From an uncultured Clostridium sp. (GTDB lineage: Bacteria > Bacillota > Clostridia > Lachnospirales > Lachnospiraceae): DNA of 43,176 bases. Both the position numbers and the translations under genes were made by a program. Positions 6,248 to 12,607 of the stretch are shown here, one piece after another. The stretch is taken from positions 1-43,176 of the forward strand of contig UQXF01000016.1 of the NCBI GenBank assembly GCA_900544905.1, written 5' to 3'. The notes under the pieces are model-generated. The model had not been told where the DNA came from. It worked only from the letters and a program-made list of their open reading frames with translations, and made no database searches. The stretch's first letter is position 1; each line of letters opens with the position of its first letter.

Positions 6248-7990
6248 ATGGCAGAGTATTTATCACCTGGAGTTTATGTGGAAGAGTTTGATTCGGGAAG
6301 CAAGCCCATGGAGGGGGTCAGCACCAGTACCGCAGGCTTTGTGGGGCTGGCGCAGAGGGGTCCGGTGGTGGGAATACCCCAGCTGGTGACCAACTTCGCA
6401 GATTTTACGAGAAAATACGGAGGGTATCTTTCGGAAAATGAGTTTGGGGAGTACCGTTACCTGGCTTATGCCGTGGAGCATTTTTTCCTGAATGGAGGCG
6501 CACGATGCTTTGTTATGCGGGTTGCCCCGGAGGATGCAGCGCCGGCAGTGGGATATCTTCCAAAGGAGGAGGGCGCTGTGTTAAAGGTGGCAGCAAAAAA
6601 TCCGGGAAGCTGGGGAAACCGGCTTCAGGTTACGATATCACCCTCCGGCAAGGCAAAAACCCAGATTTTGGAAATTATTACAGAAAATGATAAGAAGCAA
6701 TACAGGGTAAAAAAGGCAGCAGGCTTTCATGTGGGAGATATTGTGGTTTTTCAGGAGGCGGGAACGGATACAGTGGTTTATAACCGGATTGTGAAATGCC
6801 AGGATAATATATTGGAGTTTGCAGATGATTTTGATGACAGTGTTGTGGATACAGAGCTTTTGCCGGTTAAGGTGCTCTCTACCTGTGAGTTTAATATGGA
6901 GGTCCGGTTTGGCGATATCGTTGAAAGTTATGAAAATGCTTCATTTAATATCAATGAAGCAAACTATATTGTGAAAAAAACGGAAAAATCGGATTTGATT
7001 CAGGTGGAGCATATAAAAGGTGAGGAGGCAAAGCCGGTTTCGCCCTTTGAACAGATTGCCGGGGATGCAGGGCGGGAGGCTGTCAATATGTCCTTTGCAG
7101 GCGGCTCTGATGGGTCTGTCAGTGCCCTGTCGCCGGCGGACTTTATAGGCACAGACAACGGTGCAGGCAGGAGAACCGGTATCCAGTCATTTGTGGACAA
7201 TGATATGGTTTCCATTATGGCGGTTCCGGGGGTGACAAATCCCAATGTACAGCTAAGCCTGGTGGCACACTGTGAGAATCTTGCCAGCCGGTTTGCGGTG
7301 CTGGATATGCCGAGGGAGGCTAAGAAGATAGATGACATTGTGGCACACAGGGATATGTTTGATTCCGATTATGCCGCCCTGTACCACCCGTGGCTGACGG
7401 TATTTGACCCCCTGGATAAACGTAACATTGCAATTCCGCCATCCGGCTCCGTAATGGGCATCTATGCCCGCAGTGATAACGAGAGGGGCGTGCACAAGGC
7501 GCCAGCCAATGAAGTGGTGAGGGCATGTGTTGGCTTGGACTGTAACTTCAATAAAGGAGAGCAGGATATTTTAAATCCAAAGGGTGTGAATCTGATTCGT
7601 GTGTTTCCTGGAATGGGAATCCGGGTGTGGGGGGCGAGGACAGCCACCAGTGATGCCACATGGAAATATGTCAATGTACGCAGACTGTTCATATTCATTG
7701 AGGAATCCATTAAAGCGAATACCGGCTGGGCAGTATTTGAGCCAAATGACGAGACCTTGTGGGTAAGGGTAAAGCGTACCATAGAGGTGTTCTTAACCGG
7801 GTTGTGGAGAAATGGTTCTCTGGCAGGCACTTCATCCGATGAAGCATTTTTTGTCAATGTGGACCGGACAACCATGTCGCAGGATGACATTGATAACGGA
7901 AGATTAATCTGCGTAATTGGAATCGCTCCGGTAAAACCGGCAGAATTTGTTATTTTCAGGATTACACAGAAGACAGGAGAGGCTCAGTAA
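6248..7990 (+). CDS. Contractile tail sheath protein
   Basis: A 580-residue sheath subunit. The N-terminus MAEYLSPGVYVEE...GVSTSTAGFVG and NGGARCFVMRV are hallmark sheath sequences. The C-terminal region carries the conserved RRLFIFIEESI, VFEPNDETLWVRV, FFVNVDRTTM and IGIAPVKPAEFV segments, whose strands interlace neighbouring subunits. The variable middle (about 130-330) would be the surface-exposed protease-like insertion. Only one sheath gene is present, unlike the three of Afp. A TAGGAGG ribosome binding site precedes the ATG. Contraction of polymerised sheath drives the inner tube through the target envelope. Confidence 0.96.
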   Translation: MAEYLSPGVYVEEFDSGSKPMEGVSTSTAGFVGLAQRGPVVGIPQLVTNFADFTRKYGGYLSENEFGEYRYLAYAVEHFFLNGGARCFVMRVAPEDAAPAVGYLPKEEGAVLKVAAKNPGSWGNRLQVTISPSGKAKTQILEIITENDKKQYRVKKAAGFHVGDIVVFQEAGTDTVVYNRIVKCQDNILEFADDFDDSVVDTELLPVKVLSTCEFNMEVRFGDIVESYENASFNINEANYIVKKTEKSDLIQVEHIKGEEAKPVSPFEQIAGDAGREAVNMSFAGGSDGSVSALSPADFIGTDNGAGRRTGIQSFVDNDMVSIMAVPGVTNPNVQLSLVAHCENLASRFAVLDMPREAKKIDDIVAHRDMFDSDYAALYHPWLTVFDPLDKRNIAIPPSGSVMGIYARSDNERGVHKAPANEVVRACVGLDCNFNKGEQDILNPKGVNLIRVFPGMGIRVWGARTATSDATWKYVNVRRLFIFIEESIKANTGWAVFEPNDETLWVRVKRTIEVFLTGLWRNGSLAGTSSDEAFFVNVDRTTMSQDDIDNGRLICVIGIAPVKPAEFVIFRITQKTGEAQ

Positions 7991-8043
7991 CAGCAGAATG
8001 GTATTTGGAGAGCTGGGACTGACGGAAAGGATAGGTGAAGAGC

Positions 8044-8472
8044 ATGGCAGGTGGATACCCGCATGGGAAATTCAGATTTAAGGTAGAGATTGACGGCCTG
8101 ACAGCCGGGGGATTTAGCGAAGTATCGGGCTTTGACGCATCCATTGATGTGATTGAATACCGGGAAGGGGACAAGGTACAGACGCCTTTAAAGGTTCCGG
8201 GTTTAAAGAAATATGGAAATATCACATTAAAACAGGGACTGGTGGACAGCGATGTGCTCTATCAATGGATGGCAGCAGGTTTTGAGGGAGATGTACAGCG
8301 TAAAACCATTACGATTACGTTAATGGACATTGCAGGAAATGATGCCGCTTCCTGGCAGGTAATCAATGCATGGCCCACAAAGTATACGGCGCCGGATTTT
8401 AATGCGTCTTCCTCCGAGGTGGCAGTGGAGACGCTGGAGATTGCACATGAAGGCATGACAAGAACAAAGTAA
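8044..8472 (+). CDS. Inner tube protein (gp19/Hcp-like)
   Basis: This product of about 142 residues matches the T4 gp19-type tail tube family: HGKFRFKVEIDGLTAGGFSEVSGFD, IEYREG, the LKQG after the YGNITLK strand, and the C-terminal FNASSSEVAVETLEIAHEG. Stacked hexamers of this protein form the lumen that carries cargo. An in-frame GTG at 8035 is less well placed than ATG 8044, so I use the latter. It follows the sheath gene after 53 bases, the usual sheath-tube order. Confidence 0.93.
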   Translation: MAGGYPHGKFRFKVEIDGLTAGGFSEVSGFDASIDVIEYREGDKVQTPLKVPGLKKYGNITLKQGLVDSDVLYQWMAAGFEGDVQRKTITITLMDIAGNDAASWQVINAWPTKYTAPDFNASSSEVAVETLEIAHEGMTRTK

Positions 8473-8492
8473 TTGGGTAGGAGGAAAGAGAG

Positions 8493-8864
8493 ATGGCATT
8501 TCAGACAGAATACGAATTTACGTTGCCGCGGGGATATCTGGATAACAGCGGTACATTGCACAAGGAGGGGGTTATGCGGCTTGCAACAGCGGCAGATGAA
8601 ATTCTTCCCCTGAAAGACCCCAGAGTACAGCAAAATCCTGGTTATCTGACGGTGATATTACTGGCGAGGGTGGTCACTGGATTAGGCGGGCTGCCGGCGG
8701 TGGATACCCGGGTTATCGAAAACCTGTATACGGCAGACCTGGCATATTTGCAGGATTTATACGAAAGGATTAATTCAATGGAGACACCTTCCTATAAAAC
8801 GGTCTGTCCCCATTGCAATCAGGAAATTGAGGTACCGGTAAATTTTATGAATGCCGGAATATAA
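8493..8864 (+). CDS. Tail-assembly-type protein with a CxxC motif (0 frame of a putative frameshift pair)
   Basis: A 123-residue protein conserved in position in CIS loci between the tube genes. The recognisable core is LPRGYLDNSGTLHKEGVMRLATA, then DEILPLKDPRV...NPGYLTVILLARVV and LYTADLAYLQDLYERIN, ending in a knuckle CPHC (Cys105/Cys108). By position and size it resembles the tail assembly chaperones of long-tailed phages. A TAGGAGG precedes the ATG. The last codons overlap an open -1 frame encoding DUF6760, with a slippery heptamer at 8840-8846, five codons before this frame's TAA. A minority of ribosomes may therefore make a fusion of about 183 residues. The family identification is good; the chaperone role is inferred. 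Confidence 0.8.
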   Translation: MAFQTEYEFTLPRGYLDNSGTLHKEGVMRLATAADEILPLKDPRVQQNPGYLTVILLARVVTGLGGLPAVDTRVIENLYTADLAYLQDLYERINSMETPSYKTVCPHCNQEIEVPVNFMNAGI

Positions 8865-8878
8865 CGCTGTATCCGGCA
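8829..8878 (+). promoter_or_regulatory. Putative programmed -1 ribosomal frameshift signal
   Basis: In the upstream reading frame the heptamer A AAT TTT (8840-8846) fits X XXY YYZ exactly. A 5-base spacer (8847-8851) leads to a perfect 7-bp stem, TGCCGGA (8852-8858) with TCCGGCA (8872-8878), loop 13, which encloses the zero-frame stop at 8862-8864. An SD-like GAGG (8829-8832) lies 7 bases upstream of the heptamer. All three elements known to stimulate bacterial -1 frameshifting (as in dnaX and phage G/GT genes) are thus in register with the start-less downstream frame. Confidence 0.6.
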
Positions 8879-9043
8879 GAACTGATTTATGAGGAGGCAG
8901 CATTTATTGCGTATTATGCCCACTGGAGCCATGATGAAATTATGGAACTGCCTCATGGGGAGCGGAACAGATGGTGCCGGGAATTTTCAAAAATCAATAA
9001 ACGGTTAAATGATGAACCGGAAAATGTGTTTGATGTAGGATGA
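8831..9043 (+). CDS. DUF6760-like frame lacking its own start codon (-1 frame extension)
   Basis: The frame opens after a TGA at 8828-8830 and ends at TGA 9041-9043. It encodes LYPAELIYEEAAFIAYYAHW, then SHDEIMELPHGERNRWCREFSKINKRL, matching the small DUF6760 proteins found in CIS loci (YPL..LYEEVAFIAYHFHWS..EIL.L.H.ER..WV.EI..IN). No ATG, GTG or TTG occurs in this frame before the domain; the first ATG (8942) is about 25 codons inside it. It lies in the -1 frame relative to the 8493-8864 gene and overlaps it, which is why I read it as a frameshift extension. Initiation at a non-canonical codon such as CTG 8867 or ATA 8861 is the alternative. A sequencing indel is a third possibility, but the two conserved segments are normally separate genes. 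Confidence 0.8.
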   Translation, partial: GTGKFYECRNITLYPAELIYEEAAFIAYYAHWSHDEIMELPHGERNRWCREFSKINKRLNDEPENVFDVG

Positions 9044-9059
9044 CGGGGGGCTTTTTGGC

Positions 9060-9485
9060 TTGGAATCACATGAAAAATTAATGTTAAATTACAGGTTTAA
9101 GGTGTTGATTGATAACCAGGTGGCATCCTTCTCTAAGATTTCCGGTCTTACCATGGATGTAGAAACGGAAATGATAGCGGAGGGTGGGCATAACGCTTCC
9201 GGATATATTGTGGAGGTGCCGGCAAAGGCATCTAAGACATTGCGGTTAGAAGGCGGCATTTATAAAAACAGCAATTCCCTGCTGGAGCGGCTGCGCCCCG
9301 GAATGCGTCTGAAACAGGGGCTTGTCATTATGGTACTTGGAACATATGGGAATGTTCAGATTAAATATTCGGCGGAGCGTGCCTATGTTACCAAATGGGA
9401 GGTCTCTGAGCTAAATGCAGAAAGCGGACAGGTATTAATCCATACCTTTGAGATTGCCTACACGCAGCTTAAGATAATTAAATGA
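9060..9485 (+). CDS. Second tube-type protein (probable tube initiator)
   Basis: A 141-residue gp19-like protein with LNYRFKVLIDN, FSKISGLTMDVE, LRLEGGIY, LKQGLVIMVLG and a C-terminal TKWEVSELNAESGQVLIHTFEIAY strand pair. It is divergent from the main tube protein at 8044. In Afp/PVC particles a second tube-like protein (Afp5 position) joins the baseplate spike to the tube, and its position just before the LysM gene agrees. The best start is TTG 9060, 9 bases after a GGGGGG run (9045-9050); ATG 9081 has no ribosome binding site and would remove the first seven residues. Confidence 0.85.
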   Translation: MESHEKLMLNYRFKVLIDNQVASFSKISGLTMDVETEMIAEGGHNASGYIVEVPAKASKTLRLEGGIYKNSNSLLERLRPGMRLKQGLVIMVLGTYGNVQIKYSAERAYVTKWEVSELNAESGQVLIHTFEIAYTQLKIIK

Positions 9486-9494
9486 GGCGGATGT

Positions 9495-10049
9495 ATGTTG
9501 GTAAAACAGTGTGGAATGACAAAAAACAGTGAATTTGTAAATATAATTATGGCAAAGTACCAAAGGGATGCGTCTGGAAATTTTTTTGGACTGGCGCTGG
9601 TTTACCGCAGGCAGAAAAAAGAGCCGGGGGGGACAGTGGTCAGGCAGAACATAAGCCGGCTGGTTACCCAGGAATTTTATACAAGGATGAAGCGTTACGA
9701 GAACCGGTATTACCAGCGGATTACCAGCCGGGATAACCGGAAGCTGATTCAGACCATGGAGCAGATATATAACCAGCCCGGGGAGAAAAAGCAGCTGGTG
9801 CATGTGCTTAAGAAGCTGGGCGTGGTGACAAAAAGCCAGGCGGAATGGCAGGAAGCCGGAAATACCTTGCGGCGGTATGAGGAGGAGCTGGTGCAGCTGA
9901 AAAGGAGAATATCCAGCCAGGAGGAGCATATTTTAAAAATCAGAAATCGTGAGGAGCAGGCGGTCTCCACGAAAGCCATTACCCGGGAAGTGATGGAAAA
10001 TATTAAAAAGGAAATCCGCATGGAGCGCTTAAGATACGGTTTGGATTAG
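9495..10049 (+). CDS. Helical protein of unknown role in the CIS operon
   Basis: A 184-residue, highly charged protein that I do not recognise. The N-terminal third looks globular (FVNIIMAKYQ, FFGLALVYRRQ); from about residue 85 onward it is predicted by eye to be helical, with a heptad-like coiled coil at roughly 120-155 (LRRYEEELVQLKRRISSQEEHIL). There is no signal peptide or TM segment. It lies between the tube-initiator and the LysM gene. With no long tape-measure gene in the window, this is the only helical candidate for a length-determining or scaffold part, but its length is far short of a normal tape measure. A GAGGCGG precedes the ATG. Confidence 0.75.
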   Translation: MLVKQCGMTKNSEFVNIIMAKYQRDASGNFFGLALVYRRQKKEPGGTVVRQNISRLVTQEFYTRMKRYENRYYQRITSRDNRKLIQTMEQIYNQPGEKKQLVHVLKKLGVVTKSQAEWQEAGNTLRRYEEELVQLKRRISSQEEHILKIRNREEQAVSTKAITREVMENIKKEIRMERLRYGLD

Positions 10050-10069
10050 GATGGGTAAGGTGTTTTGAG

Positions 10070-10720
10070 ATGGGAAATACAGTGACAAAGGCAAAACTGA
10101 TTGTGGAGGGGCAGGGAAAACCCATTCAGGTGGAGTTTAATCCCACAGAGTATAACCTGTCCAGCAGCATCCAGTATTCGGAAAAAAATGTTCCGGGACT
10201 GGATGGTCCCATTGGCCAGTATATTGCAGGAAACAGTACCACCTTGAATGTAACGCTTTTTTTTAATACCTATAATCCACCGACACTGGATAATCCCGAA
10301 GAGGGTGGAACAGATGTGACAAAATACACAAAGCGGATTAGAAATCTCACGCTGATAGACGGAACCCTTCACAGGGTTCCCAAAGTGACCTTCTCCTGGG
10401 GAAGTATTCAATTTACCGGTATTATAACAGATGTGAAGGAGAGCTATACCATGTTTTTAGCCGACGGAATGCCGGTTCGGGCAAAGGTGGAGGTCAGCTT
10501 TAAGTCAGTCTATGACATTTCCACCGGCAAGAGGATGTCGCCATTGGAATCTCCTGACCGTACAAAAATAAAGACGGTGATGCAGGGGGACTCCCTGTGG
10601 AGTATTGCGGCGCAGGAATATGAGGACCCTGAAAAGTGGAAGCTGATTGCACAGGAAAACGGAATATTAAATCCGCTAAAGCTTTCTCCGGGGCAGACGC
10701 TGAAGCTGCCGCCGCTGTAG
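10070..10720 (+). CDS. LysM-containing tube/baseplate hub protein (Afp7-like)
   Basis: A 216-residue protein. Residues 1-150 match the CIS tube/hub domain, including KAKLIVEG, IQVEFNPTEYNLSSSIQYSE, LFFNTY and the VTFSWGSIQFTGIITDVKESYTMF core. Residues 167-214 are a LysM domain (GDSLWSIAAQEYEDPEKW...AQENGILNP..LSPGQTLKLPP). In contractile tails this protein (gp53 or gpX-like) joins the tube and wedge, and LysM may contact peptidoglycan or another baseplate part. It precedes the spike gene, as in Afp7-Afp8. Confidence 0.9.
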   Translation: MGNTVTKAKLIVEGQGKPIQVEFNPTEYNLSSSIQYSEKNVPGLDGPIGQYIAGNSTTLNVTLFFNTYNPPTLDNPEEGGTDVTKYTKRIRNLTLIDGTLHRVPKVTFSWGSIQFTGIITDVKESYTMFLADGMPVRAKVEVSFKSVYDISTGKRMSPLESPDRTKIKTVMQGDSLWSIAAQEYEDPEKWKLIAQENGILNPLKLSPGQTLKLPPL

Positions 10721-10747
10721 AGGTGGGTATGGGTAAGGAGATGGAGC

Positions 10748-12595
10748 ATGAAGGATAAGGATTGTATGACAGCGGTTTATACATATGATGAGCTGGCAGC
10801 GGCATATAATAATTTTTTAGTACCTGCAATGGCGGTCTGTATTGGCGATGGCGAAGGGGATATTATAAAAGCGCAGGAAATTGCCATTGACAATGTGCAG
10901 GTTACTCTTTCGGCAGAGGAGCCCGCCGGTCTGAGCCTGGAGATTGTAAATGCATTTGATTTGGCAAGCCACAGTGTGAGGCAGGAGGTAAAGGATAGCT
11001 TTAAGGTTGGGACTGTAATTAAGGTGGCATTGGGCTATGGCTCTAATCTCACAACGGTTTTCAAAGGCTATGTGACAGAGTACAGAACCAGTTATCAGGA
11101 TATGCCAGTGGTTTCTGTTTCTGCGGTGGACGTAAGAAAGCTGCTGATGAAAAATAAGAGGGAAGAATATAAGCATAACGAGGATACCTATTCCGGTATT
11201 TTTGAAAAGATTCTCGATAACTACAGCAGTCTGTACGATACGCTCCATGTGGATGCGGTTGAGGCAAAGGAGGAGCTGAGACAAAATGGCACAGACTATG
11301 ATTTTATCAGAAAAGAGCTGTGCTGCAGGGCAAACAGGGAATTTTTTGTAGTGGGGGGTGATGTATATTTTAAAGAGCCGGGGGAAGAGGAAGCCGCCTT
11401 TTTAAAGCTTCAGTGGGGAACGAGCCTGGTTTCCTTTCAAAAGGGGAAATCCTATTGTAATGAACAGGTAAAGGTATATAGCAGCCAGGAGGATAAGACA
11501 GGAAATATGGTTTCGTCGGAGATTAAAACAGAGGAGGACACACCGTCCCTGACCGCAGAAACCCAGATAGAGGAGTGGGCGCCTGGAGAGGGAATGGATT
11601 TGGAAACTCTGCAAAACTGGCTTGAGAGAAAGGTGTCAGAGAAGAAAAAGAAGAGTGAGACGGCGAGCGGCAGGCTGGTCGGTCTTCCGGAAATTGTTCC
11701 CGGGAGATATATCGAGATAGAGGGGGTGGATACCGCCGATGAGGGAACCTATTATGTCCGGGATGTGAGCCATAGCTTTGGCAGTGATGGGTTTACCACA
11801 AGCTTTACGGTTGGGGAACCCGCTGACAGATGGATAGAGGATGAAGAAAAAAAGAAATCCCGTGTGTCCGTCAGAAGCAAAGGTGTTATGCGGGCAGTGG
11901 TAAAGGAAAACTGGAATGAGGAGCAGCCGGGAAAGGTTTTGGTGCAGTTTCTGACCGGTGAAGAGGGGAAAAATATAACAAAATGGCTGCCGGTTTTAAA
12001 TCCTTATTGCGGAAATGGTTATGGCTTTTACTTTCATCCCGAGGTGGATACGGAGGTTGTGGTGGCAAGCCTGGCAGGAGATGAGAACAGTCTTTTCGTA
12101 ATGGGAAATTTATGGAATCAGGCGGATGTCCTGCCTGACAGTACGGCGGGAGAAAACAATACCATAAAGAGAATCCGGACAAAGGGAAACCATGAGATTG
12201 TGTTTGATGATGAGGAGGAAGCCGCCAAAATACAGATTAACACCAGTAACAGGCTGCATTTGGAAATGGATGATGGAGCACAATGTATTTCCCTGTTTGA
12301 TGAAAAAGAAGAAAACGGATTTAAGATAGATGTGGCGGAAGGCAGCTTTCATATCTTTGCAGAAAAGAAGGTTATTCTGACTGCCGGAGGAAAAGATGTT
12401 GTAGTATTGGAAGGCAGTAAAAAGGTTTCCATAGAGGCAGAACAGATTGAGGAAAAGGGAAAACAGAATTTCCGGATACAGACACAGAAGCTGGAAATTA
12501 AAGGAGACATGACGGAGTTGAAGGCAAGCAGCTCCATGAAGCTGGACAACAGTGGAATGACAGAGATAAAGGGTTCTGTGGTAAAGATAAATTAG
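10748..12595 (+). CDS. VgrG/gpD-type central spike protein (Afp8-like)
   Basis: A 615-residue spike. Residues 20-370 form the gp27/gpD-like hub (VQVTLSAEEPAGLSLEIVNAFDL, FKGYVTEYR, GTYYVRDVSHSFGSDGFTTSFT). Residues 385-465 are the gp5 OB-fold (AVVKENWNEEQPGKVLVQF, WLPVLNPYCGNGYGFYFHPEVDTEVVV, GNLWN). The C-terminal 150 residues are repetitive short strands (for example KVILTAGGKDVVVLEGSKKV) expected to make the triangular beta-helix. No extra C-terminal toxin domain is present, so cargo is likely carried elsewhere. The DUF4280 PAAR-like protein at 22480 would cap its tip. AAGGAG precedes ATG 10748; ATG 10766 is an alternative. Confidence 0.93.
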   Translation: MKDKDCMTAVYTYDELAAAYNNFLVPAMAVCIGDGEGDIIKAQEIAIDNVQVTLSAEEPAGLSLEIVNAFDLASHSVRQEVKDSFKVGTVIKVALGYGSNLTTVFKGYVTEYRTSYQDMPVVSVSAVDVRKLLMKNKREEYKHNEDTYSGIFEKILDNYSSLYDTLHVDAVEAKEELRQNGTDYDFIRKELCCRANREFFVVGGDVYFKEPGEEEAAFLKLQWGTSLVSFQKGKSYCNEQVKVYSSQEDKTGNMVSSEIKTEEDTPSLTAETQIEEWAPGEGMDLETLQNWLERKVSEKKKKSETASGRLVGLPEIVPGRYIEIEGVDTADEGTYYVRDVSHSFGSDGFTTSFTVGEPADRWIEDEEKKKSRVSVRSKGVMRAVVKENWNEEQPGKVLVQFLTGEEGKNITKWLPVLNPYCGNGYGFYFHPEVDTEVVVASLAGDENSLFVMGNLWNQADVLPDSTAGENNTIKRIRTKGNHEIVFDDEEEAAKIQINTSNRLHLEMDDGAQCISLFDEKEENGFKIDVAEGSFHIFAEKKVILTAGGKDVVVLEGSKKVSIEAEQIEEKGKQNFRIQTQKLEIKGDMTELKASSSMKLDNSGMTEIKGSVVKIN

Positions 12596-12607
12596 GAGGG
12601 AAAAAGG

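Noticed and set aside
7998..8078. Short frame starting MVFGELGL between sheath and tube genes
   Set aside because: It overlaps the tube gene start, has no ribosome binding site and no similarity to known small CIS proteins.
8942..9043. Internal ATG at 8942 as the true start of the DUF6760 protein
   Set aside because: It would remove the conserved LYEEAAFIAYYAHW half of the domain, and there is no ribosome binding site before it.
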